From Halomonas elongata (GTDB taxonomy: Bacteria; Pseudomonadota; Gammaproteobacteria; Pseudomonadales; Halomonadaceae): a stretch of DNA of 32,238 bases. The number at the start of each line of letters is the position of its first letter. Positions within the stretch are counted from its first letter, which is position 1. The notes under the pieces were generated by a model, which was given only the letters and a program-made list of their open reading frames with translations, did no database searches and had not been told where the DNA came from. The stretch covers positions 1 to 32,238 of the forward strand of contig NZ_JAJQTQ010000038.1 in assembly GCF_029081005.1 (NCBI RefSeq). Direction: 5' to 3'. Positions 23,839 through 32,160 of the stretch are shown piece after piece. The position numbers and the translations under genes were made by a program.

Positions 23839-25329
23839 TCAGCGAGAGATTTGCTTGTACTCACCCGCGTCGGCCGTCACGCTGCTCACCACCAGGATGG
23901 CAATGAAGGCGGCGATGAAGCCGGGGATGATCTCGTAGACACCGGGCCCACCCATGAAGGAGCCGTTCCAGCCCAGTGAAATCCAGATCATGACGGTGGC
24001 AGCACCCACGACCATGCCCGCGATGGCGCCAGCACCATTGGTACGCGGCCACATCAGCGACAGGATGATCAGCGGGCCGAACGCCGCACCAAAGCCTGCC
24101 CAGGCGTTACTGACCAGCGCCAGAACCTGAGAGTCGGGGTCGGAGGCGATCACTGCCGCCACCAGGCCCACCAGCACGACGCTCACGCGGCCGATGAGGA
24201 CACACTCCTTCTCCGTCGCTTCCTTGCGCAGGAACAGACGGTAGAAGTCTTCGGTGAGTGAAGACGAGGATACCAGCAACTGACTGGAAATCGTGCTCAT
24301 CACCGCCGCCAGCAGTGCCGCGAAGAGGAAGCCGGTGATCAACGGGTGGAACAGCAGGTCCGCCAGGATGATGAAGATGGTTTCCGGATCCTGGATATCC
24401 ATGCCATTGCGAACCGCGTAAGCGCGGCCGAAGATACCGAGTGACACGGCGCCGATCAGGGAGATGAGCATCCAGCCCATGCCGATGTTGCGGGCTGTCG
24501 GCACGTCTTTCAGATTACGGATCGCCATGAAGCGCACGATGATATGTGGCTGGCCGAAATACCCCAGCCCCCAGGTCACCGCCGAAAGCCAGCCGATGAA
24601 GGTGAGTCCATCCGTCCACGTCAGTAGCGTGGGGTCGACTTCATTCAGGGTCTGCGAGGCCTGGGAGAAGCCGCCACCCCCTTCGCCGAAGAGCACGACA
24701 GCCGGCATGATGATCAGTGCCAGCATCATGATGCAGCCCTGCACGAAGTCCGTCATGCTCACCGCGAGGAAGCCTCCCACCACGGTGTAGACGAGTACCA
24801 CGCCCAGCGTGATGATAATGCCCGCAGCGTAGTCACTGAGACCACCGAAGTTGAAGATGCCGGAAAACGCGCTCTCGAACAGCTTGCCGCCCGCCACCAG
24901 GCCGGAGGCTGTGTAGACGGCGAAGAATATGACGATGACGACGGCCGACACGGTACGCAGTGACGTTGCCCGAGTCGGGAAACGGTTGGCCAGGAAGGAC
25001 GGAATGGTAATGGCATTGCCATAGTGAACCGTCTGTTCGCGAAGGCGCGGAGCGACCAGCGTCCAGTTGAAGAACGCGCCCACCAGCAGGCCGATGCCGA
25101 TCCAGGCAGAGCCCAGCCCGGAAGCGAAGAGGGCCCCCGGCAGACCCAGCAGCAACCAGCCGCTCATGTCCGAAGCGCCGGCCGATAGCGCCGCGACCTT
25201 CGGACTGAGCGAACGACCTCCCAGCATGTAATCCTCGGATGAGGACGTGGAGGTGCGCATCGCATAAACGCCGATGGCGATCATGAGCAGAAAGTAACCA
25301 ATCAGACTAATCCAGACACCAATAGCCAT
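23839..25329 (-). CDS. putP: Sodium/proline symporter PutP
   Basis: This 496-residue symporter of the SSS family imports proline with sodium across the inner membrane. It aligns from the N-terminus (ISLIGYFLLMIAIGVYAMRTS, DYMLGGRSLSPKVAALSAGASDMSGWLLLGLPGA) through to the C-terminal helices, with the thirteen-helix pattern of PutP. The ASDMSGW segment holds the helix-2 region implicated in sodium and proline binding. Length equals that of E. coli PutP to within a few residues. It follows a 40-codon gene by 17 bp, and GGAG precedes its ATG by about ten bases. In a halophile, PutP can serve both nutrition and osmoprotection. Confidence 0.95.
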   Translation of the reverse strand: MAIGVWISLIGYFLLMIAIGVYAMRTSTSSSEDYMLGGRSLSPKVAALSAGASDMSGWLLLGLPGALFASGLGSAWIGIGLLVGAFFNWTLVAPRLREQTVHYGNAITIPSFLANRFPTRATSLRTVSAVVIVIFFAVYTASGLVAGGKLFESAFSGIFNFGGLSDYAAGIIITLGVVLVYTVVGGFLAVSMTDFVQGCIMMLALIIMPAVVLFGEGGGGFSQASQTLNEVDPTLLTWTDGLTFIGWLSAVTWGLGYFGQPHIIVRFMAIRNLKDVPTARNIGMGWMLISLIGAVSLGIFGRAYAVRNGMDIQDPETIFIILADLLFHPLITGFLFAALLAAVMSTISSQLLVSSSSLTEDFYRLFLRKEATEKECVLIGRVSVVLVGLVAAVIASDPDSQVLALVSNAWAGFGAAFGPLIILSLMWPRTNGAGAIAGMVVGAATVMIWISLGWNGSFMGGPGVYEIIPGFIAAFIAILVVSSVTADAGEYKQISR

Positions 25330-25346
25330 GATGAAGCGTCTCCAGT

Positions 25347-25469
25347 TTATTTGCCCCGAGGAAGCTCGGGCAGGTTGTTGTCACGCGCGCAGGCCCGATA
25401 GTCGCTGGCGAGCATCGCGAAGGGGGAGAGTTCGAACCTGCAGCCGGCAGGGCTTGTGTTGTCGATCAT
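25347..25469 (-). CDS. Small ORF upstream of putP, 40 residues
   Basis: This is a short frame that I do not recognise: ATG at 25469, TAA at 25347-25349. AAGGAG lies five bases before the ATG, one of the best ribosome-binding sites in the window. The peptide begins MIDNTSPAGCRFELSPF and ends LPELPRGK; it is mixed polar, with two cysteines, and has neither a membrane helix nor a signal peptide. It ends 17 bp before putP on the same strand, so co-transcription is expected. It could be a leader peptide controlling putP, or a small protein acting on the transporter. There are no tandem proline codons, as a classical attenuator would show. Confidence 0.65.
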   Translation of the reverse strand: MIDNTSPAGCRFELSPFAMLASDYRACARDNNLPELPRGK

Positions 25470-25574
25470 GCGTGCTCCTTGCGTCTTGAACTTGTCATTA
25501 GAGAAGGAAAAGGCTTTCTGTCCAGGAGTCCATTACCTTCTTTAATGACACGAAATGCTTGCCGGGATGAAAAC

Positions 25575-25611
25575 CAACAGTCCAGTAGAGAGTATCTCCA
25601 CCGGACTGTTG
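25575..25611 (-). terminator. Terminator of the NhaC gene
   Basis: CAACAGTCC and GGACTGTTG (25575-25583 and 25603-25611) are perfect arms. Inner bases extend the stem to about 17 pairs on the minus-strand transcript, with two G-U pairs and a 3-base loop. GGTTTTC follows. It lies 18 bp past the nhaC stop and upstream of the 40-codon gene and putP. Confidence 0.85.
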
Positions 25612-25629
25612 AAAGCAAAGCGTCACTGG

Positions 25630-27117
25630 TTACACATAATTGCCTTCCGGGTCCAGGCGTGGCTCTTCATCCGCATCCCACTTGGCTTTTTCGGCATCGG
25701 TCGCTTTGGGAGAGAACCATCCCAGGTTGGCATAGAAAATACCGATGAAAGGCGCCGTCCAGCAGGCAAAGGCCAGCGGTATGTAAAGCAGGTTTTCGAA
25801 ATTTCCATCACCAATGTTGAGGGCCAGTGCCGTGATGACGAAGGCGCCACCCGCATTCCAGGGCACAAGTGGAGAGACGAGCGTTCCGCCTTCTTCGATA
25901 GCCCTCGACAGGTTCAGGGTCGAGTAGCCCATGCCGCGATAGACGGGGGCATACATGCGTCCCGGCAAGGCGACTGATAGATAGGGATCACCGGCGACCG
26001 TATTGGTGGCCACCGACGTCAGGACGGCAGAAGTCTGGATGCTGGCGAATGTCTTGAACCGTGAAATGATGACGCTGATCACGGCTTCCAGGCAGCCGGT
26101 GCGTTCCAGTGCGCCGCCAAAGCCGAGCGCGAGCAGGACCAGCGAGATGGTCCACATCATCGACTGGATGCCACCACTGTTGAGCAGGGTGTCGATTTCG
26201 TCGACGCCGGTACTGATGGAGTAACCCGAGTTGCCAAAGGTGAAGAGGTCATGCAGGCCGACGCCCTGGAACAGCATGGCCATGACGCCCCCTGCGACGG
26301 CACCGGCGAACAGAGACGGGATCGGCGGTTTCTTCGTCACGGCCAGGCCGATGACCAGCAGCGCGGGAAGCAGCAGCCAGGGAGAAATCCAGAAGGCTTC
26401 ATCGAGTGCCGACGTGATGGCGTTGATACTTTCGAAGGACGTCTGGGTGGAGTCGATCACCGTGAAGCCGGCGACTAGATAGATGACCAGGGCAAGCAAC
26501 ATGGCCGGAATGGTGGTCGGCATCATGTTCTTGATGTGGTCGAAGACGTTGGTGCCGGTTACCGCCGGAGCCAGGTTGGTGGTATCGGAAAGCGGGGATA
26601 TCTTGTCACCGAAGAAGGCACCGGAAACCACGGCCCCGGCAGTCCAGTAGGCCGGAATGCCGAAGCCCGCGCCGATACCCATCAGGGCCAGGCCGACCGT
26701 GCCCACTGTGCCCCAGGATGTGCCCAGGGAGACGGACACGACCGAGCAGAGAATCATGGCGGCCGCCAGGAAGATTTCGGGCGAAAGCACTTTCAGGCCG
26801 TAATAGATCAGGGTAGGCACCGTACCACTGGCGATCCAGACACCGACGATGATGCCGACGATGATCAGTACCGACACGGAGGGCAGCGATACATTGATGA
26901 CGTGGAAGATACCCTTCTCGATATTCGGCCACCCATGCCCCAGATAGATGCCGAGGATGCCGGTCAGAGCAATGCCGATGGATAGCGGAATGTGGGGGGT
27001 AAAGTCTCCAAAATAAAAGAGCTGGACCGCCAATACGGCGAGGGTTCCCAGTATAGGAATGAGTGCAAGCCCCAATCCTGGCTTGCGTATGGAATCCAGT
27101 TGCGCGGTGTCTTCCAT
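25630..27117 (-). CDS. nhaC: NhaC-family Na+/H+ antiporter
   Basis: This 495-residue inner-membrane protein belongs to the NhaC family. Key blocks are ILCSVVSVSLGTSWGTVGTVGLALMGIG, GAVVSGAFFGDKISPLSDTTNLAPAVTGTN, and the late segment TSVATNTVAGDPYLSVALPGRMYAPVYRGMG, all typical. About eleven to twelve membrane helices are seen. It would export sodium in exchange for protons. The family also contains malate/lactate exchangers (MleN type), so the exact substrate is not certain. GGAGG precedes the ATG by six bases. It stands between putA and putP, all on the minus strand, and has its own terminator. Confidence 0.88.
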   Translation of the reverse strand: MEDTAQLDSIRKPGLGLALIPILGTLAVLAVQLFYFGDFTPHIPLSIGIALTGILGIYLGHGWPNIEKGIFHVINVSLPSVSVLIIVGIIVGVWIASGTVPTLIYYGLKVLSPEIFLAAAMILCSVVSVSLGTSWGTVGTVGLALMGIGAGFGIPAYWTAGAVVSGAFFGDKISPLSDTTNLAPAVTGTNVFDHIKNMMPTTIPAMLLALVIYLVAGFTVIDSTQTSFESINAITSALDEAFWISPWLLLPALLVIGLAVTKKPPIPSLFAGAVAGGVMAMLFQGVGLHDLFTFGNSGYSISTGVDEIDTLLNSGGIQSMMWTISLVLLALGFGGALERTGCLEAVISVIISRFKTFASIQTSAVLTSVATNTVAGDPYLSVALPGRMYAPVYRGMGYSTLNLSRAIEEGGTLVSPLVPWNAGGAFVITALALNIGDGNFENLLYIPLAFACWTAPFIGIFYANLGWFSPKATDAEKAKWDADEEPRLDPEGNYV

Positions 27118-27227
27118 GAAGGCCTCCAGTTGTGCTGATTATTACAAGACCATTGTGGATATGAACCCCGGTCGTTCGGGGATGTGCCCAGGAGCAGCCG
27201 GTGCCTCTCCTCGGGGTACGGTAGGGG

Positions 27228-27266
27228 GTGGCACACCAGTATTGTGCTTGGTCTTCGGTGTGCCAC
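27228..27266. terminator. Inverted repeat after putA, possible terminator
   Basis: GTGGCACACC (27228-27237) and GGTGTGCCAC (27257-27266) are perfect 10-bp arms with a 19-base loop, located 32 bp past the putA stop. No T-run follows, so factor-dependent termination or mRNA 3'-end protection is possible. A second, smaller hairpin (CCCCG/CGGGG) lies at 27165-27180. Confidence 0.5.
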
Positions 27267-27297
27267 GCCCTGCGTCAGGGGCTATCGAAAATCCGCT

Positions 27298-30200
27298 TCA
27301 GTCATCTCCCATGGCGAGTAGCGATGCGTTGCCACCCAGGGCGGCGGTGTTGATGGTCACCGTCTTCTCGGTGGCGAACCTCAACAGGTAGTGCGGGCCG
27401 CCGGCCTTGGGGCCGGTGCCGGAAAGGCCCTGGCCGCCGAAGGGGTGAACGCCCACCACGGCACCGATGATGTCGCGGTTGACGTAGACATTGCCGACGC
27501 GAATCCGGCGGGCGATTTCCTCGGCGAAGGATTCGTTGCGGCTATGCACGCCGAAGGTCAGGCCATAGCCACGGCCATTGATCGAGTCGATGACGCTGTC
27601 CAGGTCCTGGGACTTGTAGCGCACGATGTGCAGGATCGGCCCGAACTGCTCGCGTTCTAGTGCCTCGATGCCATCGATCTCGAAGGCCGTCGGGGCGATG
27701 AAGGTGCCATCGGCGGTATGAGCGGCGTCGAGCGCCGTTTCCGCGATCAGGCGGCCCTCCCCCTTGAGCTTGTCGATATGCGCCTGGAGATTCTGGCGAG
27801 CGTCCTCGTCGATCACCGGGCCCACATCGGTGCCCAGATCGCGCGGATCGCCCACGTGGAGCTCATCCATGGCGCCCTTGAGGATTTCGATGACGCGATC
27901 GGCCACGTCGTCCTGCAGGTACAGCACGCGCAGGGCGGAGCAGCGCTGGCCGGCGCTCTGGAAGGCCGAGTGGATGACGTCGTTCACGACCTGCTCGGGC
28001 AGGGCGGTGGAGTCGACGATCATGGCGTTCATGCCACCGGTTTCGGCCACCAGGGTAGGCAAGGACGCATTCTTGCGTTCGGCCAGGGAGCGGTTGATGA
28101 CCTGGGCGGTGTCGGTGCCGCCGGTGAAGACCACGCCGGTGATGCGCGAATCGCCGGTCAGCACGCTGCCCACGGTGGGGCCGTCGCCGGGCAGCAACTG
28201 GACCACGTCCCGAGGCATGCCGGCCTGGTGCAGGAGTTCGACGACCCGGTGGGCGATGATGGAGGTCTGTTCCGCCGGCTTGGCCAGGACGGTGTTGCCG
28301 GCCACGGCGGTGGCGACCATCTGGCCGCAGAAGATGGCCACCGGGAAGTTCCAGGGGCTGATCGCCGCGAAGACGCCCTTGCCGCTCATCACCAGTTCGT
28401 TGGACTCACCCGTCGGTCCCGGCAGCGGGATCGGCTCGCCGAAGATTTCCTCGGCCTTGGTCGCGTAGTAGCGACAGAAGTCCACGGCCTCGCGAATCTC
28501 GTCGACACCGTCGGTGAGCAACTTGCCGCCCTCGCGGGAGCACAATGCCATCAGCTCGGCCATGTGCTCTTCCATCAATTCGGCGAAACGGCGCAGGATG
28601 GCGGCGCGGTCGGCGACCGGAGTGGCATCCCAGCGCGGGAAGGCCGCCCAGGCGGCGTCCACGGCGCGTTCCGCCTGTTCCTTGCTGGTCCAGAGCACGC
28701 TGCCGACGGTCTTGCGACGGTCGTAGGGGCTGGTGACGTCATGCACCAGGCTCGGATCGGTGGCGATATCGAAAGCCAGCAGCGGGCGCGCCTCGTAGGC
28801 GGTGTCCATGGACTCGCGCATGGCCTGCATCAGCGGATCGTAGTGACTGCGGATATTGAGGTTCACGCCCCGGGAGTTGAGACGCTTCTCGCCGTAGATA
28901 TCCCGAGGCAGGGGGATCTGTGGATTGGCGAGGCTGGCGTGCTGACGCAGCGTTTCCACCGGGTGCACGCAAAGGGATTCCACGGGCACCTTGGGATCGA
29001 CCAGCTGGTGAACGAAGGATGAGTTGGCGCCGTTCTCGAGCAGTCGACGGACCAGGTAGGGCAGCAGGTCCTTGTGAGCGCCCACCGGGGCATAGATGCG
29101 GCAGTAGGTGCCCTGTGGAGCGCGCTTGAGCGCGGACGCGTAAAGGGCTTCTCCCATGCCGTGCAGGCGCTGGAACTCGAAGGCACGGTCGGCCTCGTTG
29201 GCCACCTCGAGGATGGTGCTGATGGTATGGGCGTTATGGGTGGCGAACTGCGGAAAGATCCGTCCGCGGGTGGTATCCGAGAGCAGGAAGCGCGCGCACA
29301 CCAGGTAGGCGACATCGGTGGCTGCCTTGCGCGTGTAGACCGGATAGCCTTCGACGCCGAGCTGTTGCGATTCCTTGATCTCGGTATCCCAGTAAGCGCC
29401 CTTGACCAGGCGCAGGGGGATCTCGTCGCCCCGCGTCTCGGCCAGACGATTGATGTAGTGCAGTACCGGCAGGGCGCGCTTGGCGTAGGCCTGGACGACC
29501 AGGCCGAAATGCCCCCAGCCACGGCAGACATCGTGCTCGTAGACGGCGCGGAACACCTCGAGAGACAGCTCCAGGCGGTCGACTTCCTCGGCGTCGATGG
29601 TCACGGCGACATCGCGCTCGCGGGCCATGGTGACCAGTTCCAGGGTGCTGGCGACGAGCTCGTCGAGAACCTGTTCGCGACGACCGAACTCGTAGCGCGG
29701 ATGCAGCGCGGAAAGCTTGATGGAGATCGACGGCGGCGGCGTCTTGTCCGATAGCTGGGCGCTGGTCTTGCCGACGCGATCGATGGCGTTGGCGTAATCG
29801 TCGAAATAGCGCTTGGCGTCGTCGCGGGTGCGGGCAGCCTCCCCCAGCATGTCGTAGGAGTAGGTATAGCCCTTGTCGAACAATGGCCTGGATCGCTTGA
29901 GCGCTTCGTCGATGTCGCGCCCCAGCACAAACTGCTTGCCCATGACCTTCATCGCCTCGACCATGGCTCGGCGGATCACCGGTTCCCCCATGCGGTTGAC
30001 CATCTTGTTGATGAAGCCGGAGGGGCGGCCCTCCTGCGGCTTGTCCATGGTCACCACGCGGCCGGTCATCAGCAGCCCCCAGGTGGAGGCGTTGACCATC
30101 CAGGACTCGCTCTTGCCCAGATAGGATTTCCAGTCGGCGGGGCCGAGCTTGTCCTCGATCAAGGCATCGGCGGTGGCCTTGTCGGGAATGCGCAGCATGG

Positions 30201-30489
30201 CTTCCGCCAGGCACATCAACATCAGGCCTTCATGGGTATCCAGGCTGTACTGCTGGAGGAGCTCGTCGATGGTGTCCACCGCCGTGTCCATCTCGCGGAT
30301 TTCGCGCACCAGTTCCGCCGTCTTGTCGGCGATGCGTGCGAAGTCGCGCTCGTCGGTATCGAGCGCCTTGATCAGTTCCTCGACGTAAGCGTCCTCGTCG
30401 ACCACATAGTGGTCGCTGATACTGGCGAAAAGCGTGTCGAGTTCCTGGCGCCAGGTGGCGTTATCCAGCATGTCGTTGGCATTGAGCAT
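27298..30489 (-). CDS. putA: Bifunctional proline dehydrogenase / P5C dehydrogenase PutA
   Basis: This 1063-residue enzyme oxidises proline to glutamate in two steps. The FAD-dependent proline dehydrogenase half (about residues 170-500) shows SIKLSALHPRYE, RLVKGAYWDTEIK and the HNAHTI block. The NAD-dependent aldehyde dehydrogenase half (about 540-1040) shows ISPWNFPVAIF, AGNTVLAKPAEQT, VAETGGMNAMIV and the catalytic Cys850 in GQRCSALR. The E. coli protein (1320 residues) has an N-terminal ribbon-helix-helix DNA-binding domain; here it is absent, as in Pseudomonas, so PutA should not act as its own repressor. GGGGAAG lies before the ATG at 30489. The AraC-type gene just upstream is the likely regulator. 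Confidence 0.96.
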   Translation of the reverse strand: MLNANDMLDNATWRQELDTLFASISDHYVVDEDAYVEELIKALDTDERDFARIADKTAELVREIREMDTAVDTIDELLQQYSLDTHEGLMLMCLAEAMLRIPDKATADALIEDKLGPADWKSYLGKSESWMVNASTWGLLMTGRVVTMDKPQEGRPSGFINKMVNRMGEPVIRRAMVEAMKVMGKQFVLGRDIDEALKRSRPLFDKGYTYSYDMLGEAARTRDDAKRYFDDYANAIDRVGKTSAQLSDKTPPPSISIKLSALHPRYEFGRREQVLDELVASTLELVTMARERDVAVTIDAEEVDRLELSLEVFRAVYEHDVCRGWGHFGLVVQAYAKRALPVLHYINRLAETRGDEIPLRLVKGAYWDTEIKESQQLGVEGYPVYTRKAATDVAYLVCARFLLSDTTRGRIFPQFATHNAHTISTILEVANEADRAFEFQRLHGMGEALYASALKRAPQGTYCRIYAPVGAHKDLLPYLVRRLLENGANSSFVHQLVDPKVPVESLCVHPVETLRQHASLANPQIPLPRDIYGEKRLNSRGVNLNIRSHYDPLMQAMRESMDTAYEARPLLAFDIATDPSLVHDVTSPYDRRKTVGSVLWTSKEQAERAVDAAWAAFPRWDATPVADRAAILRRFAELMEEHMAELMALCSREGGKLLTDGVDEIREAVDFCRYYATKAEEIFGEPIPLPGPTGESNELVMSGKGVFAAISPWNFPVAIFCGQMVATAVAGNTVLAKPAEQTSIIAHRVVELLHQAGMPRDVVQLLPGDGPTVGSVLTGDSRITGVVFTGGTDTAQVINRSLAERKNASLPTLVAETGGMNAMIVDSTALPEQVVNDVIHSAFQSAGQRCSALRVLYLQDDVADRVIEILKGAMDELHVGDPRDLGTDVGPVIDEDARQNLQAHIDKLKGEGRLIAETALDAAHTADGTFIAPTAFEIDGIEALEREQFGPILHIVRYKSQDLDSVIDSINGRGYGLTFGVHSRNESFAEEIARRIRVGNVYVNRDIIGAVVGVHPFGGQGLSGTGPKAGGPHYLLRFATEKTVTINTAALGGNASLLAMGDD

Positions 30490-30664
30490 GAATCTTCCCC
30501 GGTCTGAAGCCCGTCGTCACAGGAGGTGTTCCGTCCCGCCGGCATCGGTTCGCCAGCGGACCAAGGGCATCCTATGAGGGTAGGGGGCATCATCGGGCTC
30601 TGCTTGCCGAATCCACGGATGGATTTGACGATTTCAATGCTGTTAACAGAACGTGAACAAAAGA

Positions 30665-30680
30665 TTAGACCTTCGTCTAA
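30665..30680. repeat. Small inverted repeat over the stop of the AraC-type gene
   Basis: TTAGAC (30665-30670) and GTCTAA (30675-30680) flank CTTC and overlap the stop codon. On the minus strand TCTTTTG follows, so it could act as a weak terminator; it could also be a protein-binding site in the putA upstream region. Confidence 0.4.
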
Positions 30681-31477
30681 CCGTGAAGCGCGGGGGCGCC
30701 CAGGGGCCGGGGCGTTGCGCTGCGCAGTCGGCTTGGCGGGTGGCCGAAGGCGCGACGGAAGGCTCGGGAGAAGGCGCTCTGGTTGGTGAATCCGGTCAGG
30801 GCGGCGATCTCCGATAGTGGCAGGTGGCTTTCGCGCAGCAGGCGCTCCGAGGTATCGAGGCGCCGGCGCAATACGTACTGCCAGGGCGAGAGACCGGTCT
30901 GCTCGCGGAAGCGCGCGGTGAAGTGGGTCTCGCTCAGGCAGGCTTCGGCCGCCAGGTCGGCGACCCGCAGAGGGGTTCCCAGGTGACGGTCGATGAAGCG
31001 GTCGAGGGCGGCAAGATCGAGATGGCGCCCCCGGGCGGGAGCTTCCTGGGCCAGGCGAGCATGCAGGGAACCGAGCAGCGTCGTGGCCAGGCGCTCCTGT
31101 TGCAGGGGGCTCAGGCGGCCCTGTTGAGAGAGCAGGCCCAGTTCGTGCACCACGAAGTCGAGGTAGCGCTCCAGGGGGGCGTCCAGCGAGAAGAAACGAG
31201 GCGCATCGAACAAGCGCACCAGTTCGTGCTGGTGACCGGTCAACGAGAGAGCGTCTTCCGGCAGGTCGAGAATCAACTGGTGGTTGTCGCCGGTGCCGGC
31301 ATAGTAGTGGACATGGTTGGCCGGCACGATGCAGCCGGACAGGGCCGAGATGGAGCCGCCCAGTCCTTCGATCTCGAATTCCGCCTGGCCACGTAACCCG
31401 ATCACGATCTGATGGAAATCATGGGCGTGATGGTGAACGGCGGTATCTAGTGGTGTCTGGCGGATCGCGCTGGTCAT
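30677..31477 (-). CDS. AraC-family transcriptional regulator, probable proline-utilisation regulator
   Basis: This 266-residue regulator has an N-terminal cupin-like sensing domain (AHDFHQIVIGLRGQAEFEIEG, residues about 18-40) and a C-terminal pair of helix-turn-helix motifs (LRVADLAAEACLSETHFTARFREQTGLSPWQYVLRRRL in outline, then LPLSEIAALTGFTNQSAFSRAFRRAFGHPPSRLR). It lies 187 bp upstream of putA on the same strand. In Pseudomonas an AraC-type protein (PruR) activates proline catabolism, so this role is likely here but unproven. The frame is open to a GTG at 31543, but the ATG at 31477 has GGAGG seven bases before it and no extra domain is lost. Confidence 0.85.
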   Translation of the reverse strand: MTSAIRQTPLDTAVHHHAHDFHQIVIGLRGQAEFEIEGLGGSISALSGCIVPANHVHYYAGTGDNHQLILDLPEDALSLTGHQHELVRLFDAPRFFSLDAPLERYLDFVVHELGLLSQQGRLSPLQQERLATTLLGSLHARLAQEAPARGRHLDLAALDRFIDRHLGTPLRVADLAAEACLSETHFTARFREQTGLSPWQYVLRRRLDTSERLLRESHLPLSEIAALTGFTNQSAFSRAFRRAFGHPPSRLRSATPRPLGAPALHG

Positions 31478-31543
31478 CGCGGGCCTCCGGCGGGACGAGT
31501 CCGTGGCATGCAACTGCCATGATACCGGATACTGCGTTGACAC

Positions 31544-31915
31544 TCATTCCTGTTCCCGCTCACGCTTGATTCGCGTGCGCGCCGCCAGGTGATCGCGCAG
31601 GGCGGAGAGTTCCGCCTGACCCTCGGTATCGAGCAGCGGCTTGCCGCGCGCCACGCGCCAGTGCCGGCCGTGTTCGTCCATCAGGTGCCCGGCGCGGCGG
31701 CGAACGTTTTCCAGATATTCGTCATGACGAATCGGATATCCGATGAGGGCATTCCACTCGGTCTCGCCGACGCGGTTCTCGAGGGCCTTGTCGAACAAGG
31801 TCAGCAGGTGTTCGGGTTCGGTGCGATAGCGCGGCGTATGGGACAGCAGCAGGATGAGGGCCATGCCGCCGAAGATCAGCATGCAGACGGCGAAGACGGT
31901 CAGGAACAGGGCCAT
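31544..31915 (-). CDS. Hypothetical membrane-anchored protein, 123 residues
   Basis: I do not recognise a family. One N-terminal membrane helix (residues 2-25, LFLTVFAVCMLIFGGMALILLL) is followed by a charged cytoplasmic part rich in Arg and Glu (about residues 30-123). The stop codon is directly adjacent to the upstream GTG of the AraC frame and 66 bp from its preferred ATG, so they may be co-transcribed. The ribosome-binding site is weak (GAGCG). Composition is like its neighbours. Confidence 0.7.
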   Translation of the reverse strand: MALFLTVFAVCMLIFGGMALILLLSHTPRYRTEPEHLLTLFDKALENRVGETEWNALIGYPIRHDEYLENVRRRAGHLMDEHGRHWRVARGKPLLDTEGQAELSALRDHLAARTRIKREREQE

Positions 31916-32160
31916 GGGACGCTCGGGGCCGGCAGGCGGCGCGACGGCTCGAAATTGGAGCGGGTGAAGGGAATCGCCCCTTCTTCCACAACTACGAGTA
32001 AAATCAGTGGGTTATGCTATTTGGGTAGCCATCTGTAGCCGCTACTGTAGCCACTCGCGTAGCCAAGCTATTGGCTGATTCTACGGCGGCAGGTAGGGTG
32101 CTGGCAAACTGTGCCCTTTCATAGATCAGTATCAAGGATGACGTATGCGCAGCGCTGCTC
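31916..32160. other. Intergenic region with GTAGCC direct repeats
   Basis: No gene is supported. GTAGCC occurs four times, at 32025, 32035, 32047 and 32059, spaced 10, 12 and 12 bases. The last copy overlaps a small inverted repeat AGCCAA/TTGGCT (32061-32076). The 10-12-base phasing puts the copies on about the same helix face, as in arrays of binding sites. A promoter for the minus-strand gene at 31544-31915 should be near 31940-32010. Confidence 0.4.

Noticed and set aside
27718..29022. 434-codon open frame on the plus strand inside putA
   Set aside because: It is antisense to the well-conserved PutA reading frame; no domain is recognisable.
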